Assembly: GCA_964634605.1 (NCBI GenBank)
Contig: CAZWLJ010000034.1
Location: 1-37,578, forward strand
Direction: 5' to 3'
Source of the DNA: UPXZ01 sp964634605
GTDB taxonomy: Bacteria > Bacteroidota > Bacteroidia > Bacteroidales > Paludibacteraceae
Length of the DNA stretch: 37,578 nucleotides
The position numbers and the translations under genes are program-made. Shown here piece after piece: positions 8,291 through 18,200 of the stretch (its first letter is position 1; the number at the start of each line of letters is the position of its first letter). The notes under the pieces were generated by a model. That model made no database searches and was not told the DNA's origin. It was given only the letters and a program-made list of their open reading frames with translations.

Positions 8291-11200
8291 TTATTTCACA
8301 ATCACTTTCTGTGAGTAATCCTTAATTTTCACAATATACACACCTTTCTTCAACGGAGTGTAAATGTTTTGACGCTGACCGGTAACGGAGTAGAGTTCAA
8401 ATTCTTCGACACCTTCCACTTTGAGAATGCCGTTCGAAGAATAGATATGATAGTTACCTGCAGTTGTATTGCCAACACCTGTCGGGATGGTTTCCATTGC
8501 AAAATCAAATACCCAGGCCGATGCACTTCCTGCGGTGTTCATCCAGTTTACAATGTGTGATCCGCTTTGTTGTGCATGGATAGGATTCAGAGTGGTCGGT
8601 TTAATCCAGAATGCGATACCATCTTCAAGCAGTGTAAGTGCAAAGTTATTATCAACAGTGGAAGATGTTGCAATAGCTCCATTAGAAGCCATATAATTAC
8701 CCTTCTTATCGATGATGTTCAGCACGTTGGTCTTGTCCTCTGTTAGTTCGAAACGGAATAACTGCGCATCTGATGGCTGTTCTGTTTTAGCTTCGAAGGT
8801 ATATTTCTCACCGACAGCTCTTGCTCCTGCTGAAATAACTTTTCCAAAACAATATGCTGCATTGGAATTTGTAGCGTAGCTTCTGATCCAGTACCAGCGA
8901 TAATGCTTGGGATTTGCTGCTAATAATGAAACCGGATTAGTATTGCAGGTGGTTTTATAATTAGTCATTGCCGTATTCAGTGCTGTATTAGCATCAGAAA
9001 TTTCCTGTTCTGTTTTAGCTTCATCTGCATAAGCTGCTTGTGCCACAGAAATTGCAGTGGTTAAAGCCGTTCTGCCTGTTCCGGAATATTGACCAAAATC
9101 AGAACCATCAACTGAATTTGCAAGCAGTTTCTGTGCATTGGTTATGGTAATTGCAAGTGCTGATTTCAATACGGTGCTATAATCTAAAATTAACCAGCTA
9201 CTGTTGTCATAAGCATTTCCATACCAGTTCATAACGCCGGAGTTTCCTGCATGAACACGGACTGATACCGGCGAGCCTGTATTTTCAATCCAGAAGCGGG
9301 CTATTCCATCCGTATAAATATCGCTTGCAATGTTCCGGAGATTTATTACCGGCATGGCAGCAACTGTAGTCAAAATTGTGTTACTGGCTCCATCAGCATT
9401 CAAGTATTCTCCTGTAGCTTTGTTAACCAGTGCAAGTCCGTCAGCAGAACCGTTCGGATTTGATACGAATTTCCACATTTGTGAATCATCCGGAACCAAT
9501 GCCAACGATTTAACAGTCATACCTGCTCCGGTGCTGCTCATATAAGTATTTGCAGGACGCGTTCCCTGTATCAGATACCATTTGGTGTTTGTTGCATCAC
9601 TTACAACAGGTTTGTTCACTAATGCAAGATAAGCTGCTTTCGCGGTTTCCAGTTGTGCCATTGCTGCCTGATAGCTTTGAATGGTTGAAGAGGGATTATT
9701 GTGTACTGCCTGTGCCGCGCTGATTGCTCCGGTTAAACCTTTTCGTGCAGCAACACTAAACGTACCGGGAATCTGACCTTCTTTCGTATTGTCAAAGAAA
9801 TTTTGCAATGAAGCGATTTTTCCTGCTAATTCATCTTTAACAGCTGCCGGATAAACTTCATCATAATTCAACTGACTTCCGGGAGCAACAACAAAGTACC
9901 AGGCTACCTGACTGTTAGGATAATATACACCCCATCTGTTGAGGTGATAACCATCAGTTGCAGAGTACCAGGCTACAGCAGGGCTTGCCTGATTTGCGTT
10001 CTTTAATGCGTATTGAGTAGCCGGTGAATTTAACGCAACAGCTGAAAATGGTGATGTTACATTGGTTCTGCCCCATCTTGCTTCATCCAGGTATAAACCG
10101 GTACCTTTGTTTTTTAATTTTACGATTCCTCCTTCATTAACCATTTGCCACAATGCATTATCGATATTAATTCCTGAACTGAGGATGGTAGTCAATGGGC
10201 CGTGATTAATGATGGTATTATTATTGGCAGTCGGAGCATACACCAGATTGCCCAGATAATTTGTTCCGGGCGTGGTGGCATTCAGATTAACCAGACCATC
10301 AGAAGCAGATTCGATTAAGTAATACACCGGCTGTTCAACAGTTGAAACCAGCGGTTTTGCCGGAGTTCTGTTTTCCTTCATATCGTAGAAGATATCAAAA
10401 TCATACGCTACACCATTCTGGATTATATTGGTACTCCAGATAGAGGTAGACCAGTCAGCTGCATCTGCAGGTTCGTGGTAGATTACTCTCACACGATAAA
10501 GCCCGTTTTTCTGTCCCCGGGGAATTGTAATGTTTCTCGTAATTCCGGTTTTTACCGTATTATCACTGATTACTCCCAATGATTCGCCTTCATCCAGGAA
10601 ATCAAAGTCGTTGTTCCAGTCGATAAACATATTTTGTTGTGTCCATTCGAGTCCGTCATTCAATCCGATATTTGCTCCTGTAAGATTAAAATATAAATCA
10701 CTGGTTCCATGTACCACTATTGGTTTTTTTGTAGCATTTACCACAGCATTGCCTACAATCTGATTAGTGGTTACCGAAATATCCAGCGGATTCGGATTGT
10801 CTAATGTTTCGAAAATGATAAACTGGTCTTTTCCATTCACATTGGCTGTTGCTGAAGCTAAATATCTTTCGGCCTGCTGCATGTAGGGTTTTTGAGCTGT
10901 ATACTTGCGCATCATTTCCGGATAATAACCTTTTTCGAAATGGGCTACAAGAGTTATCGCTTCAGGACCTTTATAAATAAAAGGATTAGTGGTGCTGATA
11001 GTATCACCAGCTTCGTTGAGCCAGGCTTTGAAGAAAAAGCCTTTCACCGGGTTAGCTGTAACGGATACACTTTCGTAATCGGTAAGTACCGATGTATTGG
11101 TTGTACCTGTTATCACAGCAGTACCTCTTAAAATATTCGATGTTTTAACAGTAACGGTACGTTCTTCGGGAACTCTCGGGATAATCGGAGCTTCCTTCTC

Positions 11201-13033
11201 AAAGTCAAATACCCAGGCAGATGCACTTCCGGCATAGCTTTCCCAGTTTACAATATGTGATCCGTTGTTTTGGGCATGAATAGCATTCAATGAAGTTGGT
11301 TTTATCCAAAACGCAACACCATCACTAAGCGGGGTGAGTGCAAAATCATTGCCAGCTGTAGGTTCTACCGCAATAGCGCCATTGGAAGCCAGATAGTTTC
11401 CTTTTTTATCGATAATATTCAGCACTTTTGTCTGATCGCCTGTGAGTTCAAAACGGAAAAGTTGCCCGTCTGAAACCGGTGATGATTTAAGTTCGAATGT
11501 ATATTTTTCACCTACAGCTCTTGTTCCGGTTGAAATAACTTTTCCGAGGCAATAGGATTGATCTGTAGCATAACTGCGAATGGAGTACCAGCGGTAATTT
11601 TCCGGATTGGTCGACAGCAGGGATACGGGATTCTTGTTTATCGCTGCTTTATAGGTGCTTATTGCCGCATTTAAAGCTGAGTTGGCTGCTTTTAATTCCG
11701 CATCGGTTGGAGAAGCTTTTTCAAGCTCGGCCTGTGCCAGTACGATGGCAATATTCAGATTGCTGCGATTAGTGGCAGTATAATTTCCAAAATCTGTTCC
11801 TTCTTTAGTATTGTCTAACAATTTTTGTGCATCAGTGATGGATGTTTGTAAAAACACTTTTAACGCAACAGTGTAATCCATGATCAGCCAGCTGCTGTTG
11901 TCATTTGCATTACCTGTCCAGTTCATCACACTGGTATTTCCGGCATGCAGACGGAATGCAGGTGTAGAACCTGTGGCGTGCTCTATCCAGAATCGTGCCG
12001 TTTTGTTTGTGATAATAGTACTTACAATAAAGCGAAGGTTGTTAGTTGGCATTGTTGCAACTGAGAATATGTTAGTATTATTCGCAGCATTTGCATTCAG
12101 ATATTCACCGGTTGCTTTATTTACCAATGCTATTCCATTCGCTGTTCCGCTTGTGTTAGCAACAAATTTCCACAATTGAGTGCTGTCCGGAATTACAGGT
12201 TTTGAAAGTAGTTGTGCTCCGGGTCCGGTACTTGTCAGATAAGTATTTGCAGGCCGTGTTCCCTGAAGGAAATACCAGCGTTCGTTACCCGGTGTGCTGA
12301 TCTGAGGAATGATTACTTCACTGTTGTAAGTAGTAATTGCAGTGTTAAGTGTACTGTATGCATTAGCGAAATTTGTATCGGACGCTGACGAATTGTTATA
12401 AACTCCCTGAGCTACCCCAATTGCTGTTTGAAGGTTTGTACGCGAAGTTGAATTAAACTTTCCGGGGTCAGCTCCCTGAGCCGTGTTGTTCAACCGGTTG
12501 GTTGCCTCGGTTATTTTGTTCAACAAAGCATCCTTTACCGAAACAAATTTAAGCGGATTACCGCCATCACCTATATTATATTCGGCTATCTGCTTACCTG
12601 CAGACGAACCACCATTGGGATTCATTCCCAAAGTTGAACCATCGCGCTGCAACTCCCATGAGTTAGTATAAGTGGTGTTGGCCGATGCAATAAACTTGAA
12701 ATTAGTGGAAGTAGTTCCCGCAGCAAAACGGGTGCCATTGTAATAGACTTTTCGGCCAAGTTTTGATGTAAGCACATACTGACCGGAAACAGCGGCATCT
12801 TCCACTTTCCACAACTGATTGTCCTGGTTGATTACAAAGTTTTGCACCGTTAAAACAGCATCAGCACCATTGTCCTGCATGGCAAGATCAGCATTGTAGC
12901 GCTGAAAAATAATGTGATACCAGTATTCTGTGGTACCAGTGCTGATTTGAGGCATTACAGCCGCAGCAGAAAGAGAGCTTAATGTTGCCAATAGTGGAAA
13001 CAAAAGCATCAGAGTTAGTAAAAATTTTTTCAT
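8291..13033 (-). CDS. Large modular T9SS cargo protein with duplicated trefoil/FIVAR-like blocks, 1580 aa
   Basis: Signal peptide of about 24 residues (MKKFLLTLMLLFPLLATLSS). I divide the mature protein into a trefoil-like module A (35-165), helical FIVAR-like F (166-238), A (252-388), F (392-466), trefoil-like B (478-612), InlB-like repeat (625-702), GEVED-like domain (755-885, with FIDWNNDFDFLDEGES), A-like (903-1052), F (1062-1140), A (1150-1287), F (1291-1362), B (1377-1512) and a T9SS type A sorting domain (1520-1580, LKKGVYIVKI). Recurrent motifs are QGTRPANTY, NKATGEYLNA, FWIE, RLHAG and NWxGNA in A; EGTDFGxY in F; YRWYxIRSYAT, QLFRFELT, FWIKPT and GSHIVNW in B. RICIN-type trefoils bind glycans in characterised proteins, so surface glycan binding or adhesion is the likely role, by inference. 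The A-F-B block is present twice, about 900 residues apart. Confidence 0.88.
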   Translation of the reverse strand: MKKFLLTLMLLFPLLATLSSLSAAAVMPQISTGTTEYWYHIIFQRYNADLAMQDNGADAVLTVQNFVINQDNQLWKVEDAAVSGQYVLTSKLGRKVYYNGTRFAAGTTSTNFKFIASANTTYTNSWELQRDGSTLGMNPNGGSSAGKQIAEYNIGDGGNPLKFVSVKDALLNKITEATNRLNNTAQGADPGKFNSTSRTNLQTAIGVAQGVYNNSSASDTNFANAYSTLNTAITTYNSEVIIPQISTPGNERWYFLQGTRPANTYLTSTGPGAQLLSKPVIPDSTQLWKFVANTSGTANGIALVNKATGEYLNANAANNTNIFSVATMPTNNLRFIVSTIITNKTARFWIEHATGSTPAFRLHAGNTSVMNWTGNANDNSSWLIMDYTVALKVFLQTSITDAQKLLDNTKEGTDFGNYTATNRSNLNIAIVLAQAELEKASPTDAELKAANSALNAAISTYKAAINKNPVSLLSTNPENYRWYSIRSYATDQSYCLGKVISTGTRAVGEKYTFELKSSPVSDGQLFRFELTGDQTKVLNIIDKKGNYLASNGAIAVEPTAGNDFALTPLSDGVAFWIKPTSLNAIHAQNNGSHIVNWESYAGSASAWVFDFEKEAPIIPRVPEERTVTVKTSNILRGTAVITGTTNTSVLTDYESVSVTANPVKGFFFKAWLNEAGDTISTTNPFIYKGPEAITLVAHFEKGYYPEMMRKYTAQKPYMQQAERYLASATANVNGKDQFIIFETLDNPNPLDISVTTNQIVGNAVVNATKKPIVVHGTSDLYFNLTGANIGLNDGLEWTQQNMFIDWNNDFDFLDEGESLGVISDNTVKTGITRNITIPRGQKNGLYRVRVIYHEPADAADWSTSIWSTNIIQNGVAYDFDIFYDMKENRTPAKPLVSTVEQPVYYLIESASDGLVNLNATTPGTNYLGNLVYAPTANNNTIINHGPLTTILSSGINIDNALWQMVNEGGIVKLKNKGTGLYLDEARWGRTNVTSPFSAVALNSPATQYALKNANQASPAVAWYSATDGYHLNRWGVYYPNSQVAWYFVVAPGSQLNYDEVYPAAVKDELAGKIASLQNFFDNTKEGQIPGTFSVAARKGLTGAISAAQAVHNNPSSTIQSYQAAMAQLETAKAAYLALVNKPVVSDATNTKWYLIQGTRPANTYMSSTGAGMTVKSLALVPDDSQMWKFVSNPNGSADGLALVNKATGEYLNADGASNTILTTVAAMPVINLRNIASDIYTDGIARFWIENTGSPVSVRVHAGNSGVMNWYGNAYDNSSWLILDYSTVLKSALAITITNAQKLLANSVDGSDFGQYSGTGRTALTTAISVAQAAYADEAKTEQEISDANTALNTAMTNYKTTCNTNPVSLLAANPKHYRWYWIRSYATNSNAAYCFGKVISAGARAVGEKYTFEAKTEQPSDAQLFRFELTEDKTNVLNIIDKKGNYMASNGAIATSSTVDNNFALTLLEDGIAFWIKPTTLNPIHAQQSGSHIVNWMNTAGSASAWVFDFAMETIPTGVGNTTAGNYHIYSSNGILKVEGVEEFELYSVTGQRQNIYTPLKKGVYIVKIKDYSQKVIVK
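8498..9586 (-). repeat. Diverged direct repeat, copy 2 (A-F-B block inside the 1580-aa gene)
   Basis: Encodes residues about 1150-1512, which align with residues about 250-612 (nucleotides 11198-12283) at a constant offset of about 900 residues. Shared strings include IQGTRPANTY or LQGTRPANTY, LVNKATGEYLNA, VLNIIDKKGNY and GSASAWVFDF. The copies differ at many positions, so this is an old protein-level duplication rather than a recent DNA repeat. Confidence 0.75.
11198..12283 (-). repeat. Diverged direct repeat, copy 1 (A-F-B block inside the 1580-aa gene)
   Basis: Partner of 8498-9586. It encodes module A (QGTRPANTYLTSTG), FIVAR-like helices (NTKEGTDFGNYTATNRSNL) and module B (YRWYSIRSYATDQSYC) in the same order and spacing as the second copy. 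Confidence 0.75.
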
Positions 13034-13280
13034 ACCGTAATTGTTTTTCGAGTTCTTTTATTTGATTGGATAGTTACTAAATAATTTACGTACTATTTTT
13101 TTAAAAAACAGCGGAAATAATGCGGAATGAGTAATGACTAAGTACGGGTGAATACCGTTTAAGGAGGGGTATGATTCCTGTTGTGGTTTTCTTAAAGTAT
13201 TGTCCCCGAACAAAGCAGGTTAAACAAATGCATCAAATCGGTAGTTTTTAAGGTTATATGATATTGATTATTTTTCTGCA

Positions 13281-13288
13281 CAAATATA
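13281..13288 (-). promoter_or_regulatory. Candidate -7 promoter element for the 1580-aa gene
   Basis: Reads TATATTTG on the minus strand, matching TAnnTTTG. It is the only perfect match I found upstream of the gene. The -33 position lacks TTG (it reads ATG), and the implied leader is long, so confidence is limited. Confidence 0.35.
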
Positions 13289-13370
13289 AATAATTTTTCT
13301 ATATATTCATACATATTTGTATTTTTTTTAAATTCCTGTCAAGTTGTAATATTTAATTATTAAATAGCAG

Positions 13371-13400
13371 AAAAGGGCAGTCCGATGAGATTGCCCTTTT
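13371..13400. terminator. Terminator hairpin at the end of the FAS1/SusCD operon
   Basis: AAAAGGGCA (13371-13379) pairs with TGCCCTTTT (13392-13400). Inner pairs GTC/GAT extend it to about 12 bp, with one G-T pair. On the plus side TTTATT extends the T-run. On the minus side TTTTCTGCTATTT follows the GC core. It lies 116 nt past the stop of the last operon gene. Core and loop closely match the hairpin at 5766-5797. Confidence 0.65.
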
Positions 13401-13516
13401 TTTATTCATTACTCATATTTCAGTTAACTTCCGGAAAAAAACCAGATATCAGTTTTAATCTGAAAATCAAAAAATTTCTACTGAAACTTACACGAGCAAA
13501 AATGCTGCGCTGAACA

Positions 13517-15253
13517 TTACTTTTTTACCGGTAAATACCAGTTGTTTCTGTCTTTCAGTCTCAGAAACAGGGATTCACTGTTGTTGTGTTTGGCAGCCAC
13601 TTTTGCAGCCAGAAATCCGGTATCTTCCCTGTGATTGGAGAAACGCATCAGATCCTGATAACGATTGCCTTCAAAACCGGTTTCGAGGGCAAGCTCGTCG
13701 CAGATGGCATTTTCGACAAACAGAATTGAGTCATTTTTAGCCTGAGCCAGCAAATCGGGCAAAGTAGTGGGTTTCAGTACGGTTGAATCTCTTCCGTCGG
13801 AGCCCTTCAGAGGATTGCCTTCGTTATCGGTTACAATCACTGAGCTGAAACGGGTATAATCAGGGATGACATAGCTGAGATTATAAGTGGAGTTTCCGCT
13901 TCCGCGGTTATGCATTCCCACGTTTACATCAAACCTCCCGTCGGTAAATTTTATAACATACTCCTTGTTGTCTGCCACTTCGGATGCTGATACTCTTTTG
14001 GTATCACGTAAGGTGGCAGCACTCAGACCGTATTTCAGAACTGCAAAAGACAAAGCGGGTTTTCCGGCACGATTGACAGCTTCGGCATAGCGTAAATACA
14101 GTAACGCGCTTCTGTAAAAATTAATATTGTAGTTTTCAAATTTTCTGATATTGACTTTATCATCTCTGGTAGTTCTGAGCGCAGCTTTGGCTCTCAGGTC
14201 ACCCGGATATAATTTGGCCGCTGACGATACCTGATCATAAAAACAATAGTTTTGAGCCGCGAATAAGTCATCCATCGGTTTGGAGGAAGTCAGCTTACTG
14301 TCTTCGCACAATAAAGCCACCTGGCTGGCTTTGCCTTCATAGTTGTTGTTAGCTAATCTGGCGATGGAAATGAGTTCGGTATCCGACGTTGTGCTGCTTA
14401 ACCACATGAGCCAGTTATCGGAATATTGCAGGAAGAAATCGTTATTCCATCTTACTCCGACATTGGTATTATTGGTATAAGAACCTTCGTCGATCAGTTT
14501 GGCATAATACGTGGCAGCCATTTCGTAGTCGCTTACATTTTTGGTGAAACTTGCTTTCCACAAATACAAATCGCCCATCAGGAATTTGGAGTTGATAAAC
14601 AAAAAGCGGCTGGGGACACCATTGATCGATCCGTATCCCGGCAACAGTGGGGGAGCCATCTGATTCATGGTGTTCATATCGGCAAGCAGTGAATCAATCA
14701 GCTGCTCGGGTCCCAGTTCCGGGAAATTCTCTTCCGAATCCTTTACTGTCAGAATGGGTTTTGTGAAATAATAAGCTTTTCCGTAATTGAGAGCAATCTG
14801 CATGTATGTCCATGCGCGGATACTTTTGGCTACAGCGAGTTCCTTAACAAAAGGCTTATAGGCTCTTACCTGAATATTGGTATCGACACGCTGAATAAAA
14901 AAGTTGCAATTGTTGATGACGGCATAGAAATCCCTGGCGTCAGCATACGGACTGGTCGAAGCATTCACATTGAACTGGCTCAGGTCGCGCAAATCCATAT
15001 CGGATTCCGGTGTTACATCCATCAGATCGCCGCGCAATTCGCCCAGCAATACATACTTGTCACTGATATTCTGAAGCTGAGTGAGTATTCCCAGTATGGA
15101 GTATACACTATCGTTGGGTGAATCAATCAGATTTTCGTCAGCTAATGTCAGCCGGTTCGAATCGGTCGACATGAAATCTTCGCACGAAGTAACGGCGGCA
15201 GCCACGATTCCGACAAACAAAAGCACTTTTATTTTTGAAAATAATCGTTTCAT
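13517..15253 (-). CDS. SusD/RagB-family surface lipoprotein (second pair of the operon)
   Basis: 578 residues, typical for SusD-like proteins. The signal peptide ends in a lipobox VTSC with Cys24 as the lipidated residue, followed by EDFMS. SusD hallmarks: a TPR-type helix ELAVAKSIRAWTYMQIALNYG at about 136-156, YLRYAEAVNRAGKP at about 387-400, and the C-terminal RYQDLMRFSN near 533. The protein ends in a NWYLPVKK-type tail. SusD-like lipoproteins sit as a lid on the SusC barrel, capture ligand outside the cell and hand it over. The gene lies 18 nt downstream of its SusC partner (15272-18478) and is the last gene of the operon. Its substrate class cannot be judged from the sequence. Confidence 0.93.
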   Translation of the reverse strand: MKRLFSKIKVLLFVGIVAAAVTSCEDFMSTDSNRLTLADENLIDSPNDSVYSILGILTQLQNISDKYVLLGELRGDLMDVTPESDMDLRDLSQFNVNASTSPYADARDFYAVINNCNFFIQRVDTNIQVRAYKPFVKELAVAKSIRAWTYMQIALNYGKAYYFTKPILTVKDSEENFPELGPEQLIDSLLADMNTMNQMAPPLLPGYGSINGVPSRFLFINSKFLMGDLYLWKASFTKNVSDYEMAATYYAKLIDEGSYTNNTNVGVRWNNDFFLQYSDNWLMWLSSTTSDTELISIARLANNNYEGKASQVALLCEDSKLTSSKPMDDLFAAQNYCFYDQVSSAAKLYPGDLRAKAALRTTRDDKVNIRKFENYNINFYRSALLYLRYAEAVNRAGKPALSFAVLKYGLSAATLRDTKRVSASEVADNKEYVIKFTDGRFDVNVGMHNRGSGNSTYNLSYVIPDYTRFSSVIVTDNEGNPLKGSDGRDSTVLKPTTLPDLLAQAKNDSILFVENAICDELALETGFEGNRYQDLMRFSNHREDTGFLAAKVAAKHNNSESLFLRLKDRNNWYLPVKK

Positions 15254-15271
15254 ATTGGCGTATTTTTGTAA

Positions 15272-18200
15272 TTAGAGATAAATTTTGATACCGGTATAGT
15301 AACTTTTGCTTTGAGGCAACAGGCCGGTATCAATACCCTGATAAAGTATTTTATTATTAGCGGCAAATTCAGGATCCACACCGAGGTATTTGGTCAGTGT
15401 CCACAAATTGTTTGCCGATGCCCATACAGTGATACCTTGCAGGAAAGAAATGTTCAGCGGCAATTCATACGAAAGTTCCAGTGTCTTCAGACGGAGATAG
15501 GAGCCGTCTTCGATCCAGCGGTCGGAGAAGCGGTTGTTTCCTTTCGGATCGCCGTACACGGAGTTTGGTATCAGTGTTTTCTGGTTTTCGGTCATCCAGC
15601 GGTTTGTCATGGCTACCGACTGGTTGTTGAATGTGCTTCCCGATTCGAGTTGCGACCGTAAATAGTTGTACACTTCATTTCCGTACGAGTAGTTGAAAAT
15701 GGCCTTCAGGTTCAGATTCATAAACCGGAGTCCGGCATGAATTGCGCCGTAAAAATCAGGATTGGAATTTCCGATTACCACTTTGTCTTTTTCGTCAATA
15801 ACCTTGTCGCCCGGATTATTGTTTACAAAGCGAACATCACCAGCCTCGAAGGGGACAAGTTCTCCGTTGGATTTTCTCATGGAAAGTCCTTCGGCCTCAG
15901 CCTCTTCGCTTGTTGAATAAATTCCGTCAGTCTGGTATCCGTAGAATTCACCTACCGGGTGATTAACGGCTGTAAGTATTTCTGCACCGTACACACTGGT
16001 TTTGTAGTCTCCATCGGCCAGTGCGAGAATTTTATTTGAATAGTGAGCCAGAGAAGCTCCCAGTGTAAATTTCAGTTTTTTGAAATTAAGCACGTTGGCA
16101 TTGAGTGAGATTTCATAGCCTCTGTTCTGAAGTTTTCCGTCGTTGGTCCAGTAAGTACCCAGACCCGATACCGGATTGAGTCTTTTCTGTACGAGCAGGT
16201 TATCTGTTTTGTTGTCGTACAAATCGACTGAAAGCATCAATCTCTCTCTGAGCAGATTAGCATCGAATCCAACGTTTCTTTTTGTAACGGTTTCCCATTG
16301 GATTTCGGGGTTTGATATGTTGTAAATCTGCAATCCGGTGGTTGTTCGGGTGTACTTTACGGCATTCAGATAGGTATTGGTAGCGGTACTCAGAATACCA
16401 TCGTTTCCCGACACGCCATATCCGGCGCGAAGTTTCAGCACATCGATAAATTCAATCGATTTCATCAGATTTTCGGATGAGAGCAGCCATGCCACGTTGA
16501 GCGAAGGGAAGACTCCCCAGCTCACTCCCAGCATATTCAGCCCGTTTTTAGCTTCTTTTCCGAAACGTGAATTGGTCTCTGTATTCAGCGCAGCTTCCAC
16601 GAAATACCTGTCTTTCAGCGAGTAATTGAATACACCATAATAAGTGAGAAGTTTGTATGGTTCTTCCAGTCCGCCTGCCGATTTATAACTCAGGCTGTTC
16701 GACATTTCTTTCACCTGGTCGCTACCGGTATTATGTCCTACGGCAAACTCCGATTCGAACTTATCCGTAAGGAAACGTACACCGGCATTCAGTTCGTAAG
16801 CGTTGCTTCCCTTGTTTTTAATCCAGTTAAGGCGCGTATCGCTGAAAATGGAAATTTGTTTGGCAAACTGTGTTTTCACATAGTTCTGCGAAACGAATCC
16901 CTGGTTGAGATCAACCAGCGGAGCCACTCCGTACATGGGGCTGAATGAGTTTTCGGAACTGTTATTCATTGAATAGCTGAAGCGCGAACTCAGCTTAAGC
17001 GATTTGTTGAATTTGTAGGTTGGCTGCAACGCCAGATTGAAAATAGTTTTTTGTGCCTGTCCTACCCCGTATTCCAGAATTGCGTAAGGATTGGCTATCT
17101 GCAGGAAGTCATAATTTTCCAGTTTTTCAGTCAGGGTTCCCATATTGTCGTACTGATAGGGCGACAGGAAGGGCGACTTGAGCAGCGACAGGTATCCCGG
17201 AGAGTTTACCTGGCTGGTAAATGCTTCTGCAATACCGTCATTACGCAGTTCGCGGGTTGTTTGCACGTATGAGATGTCGAATATGGTTGTCAGGTTTCGT
17301 GCCAGTTCGATGTCTGAATTAAACCGTGCATTCAGCCTGTTGAAATCGTTGTATTTCAGTGTGCTTTTAGCATTTGTAATACCAACAGACAGGTTGTATA
17401 ATGCAATTTCATCACCTCCGTTCACACCTATGTTGTAGCTTTGGGTAGTGGAGTTGTTGTATACTCCGTCGCTCCAGTTGGTATTATTATGAAAACGTTT
17501 GTAATAAATAAAATCTTCATCTTCGGTGAGGAAGAACTGGTTGGAAAGTTTTTTCTGCGCTTCTTCGTCTTTCAGCAGGTCGCTCAGGTACACACGGTAC
17601 TGTGCGCTGTTCATCATAGGAGTAAGCGTTGGTTTCATATTGTAACCAAACATGGATGATGCGGTTATTTTGGTTGCCATACTACGTCCGCGGTTGGTCG
17701 AAATCAGTATGACGCCATTTCCGCCCTTGCTTCCATACAACGATGTACCGTCCTTAAGCACACTCACATTGTGAATATCGTTCACATCGAGACTCGAGAG
17801 ATTATTCACGATGTTTCCTTCATGTATGGATATTTTATCTTCCTGATTATCAAGAATTACTCCATCGACCACGATGAGCGGCTGAACTTTTGCATTCAGT
17901 GAGTTGATTCCGCGGATGAGCATCGAGGAACCAGCAGCAGGTGTTCCGCTGAAATTGGTGACACGGATGTCAGAAGCCAGTTTATTCTTCAGTTCGTTAT
18001 CGATTGATATGGAGGTATTATTGTCTATTCCGATTGTTTTCTGAGCATTCACCACCCTTGTATTCCTTTTCGAACCTGTAACTGTGAGTTGTTCGGAATA
18101 ATAATTATCGTATACTTCGGGGTACAAGTATATCTTTTTCACCTTGTTGCCCGCATAAACAGCCATTTCCTTGGTGTTGTAATCGGGTGCTGAAATGATA

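Larger units (their letters stand above)
13034..13516. other. 483-bp intergenic region between the SusD gene and the 1580-aa gene
   Basis: No credible gene. It holds a terminator hairpin at 13371-13400 and a minus-strand -7-like element at 13281-13288. That leaves a possible leader of roughly 240 nt before the 1580-residue gene. Part of this leader (about 13120-13220) is less AT-rich than its surroundings, and a small stem ACGG/CCGT lies in it near 13144-13159. I see no recognisable riboswitch. Confidence 0.5.
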
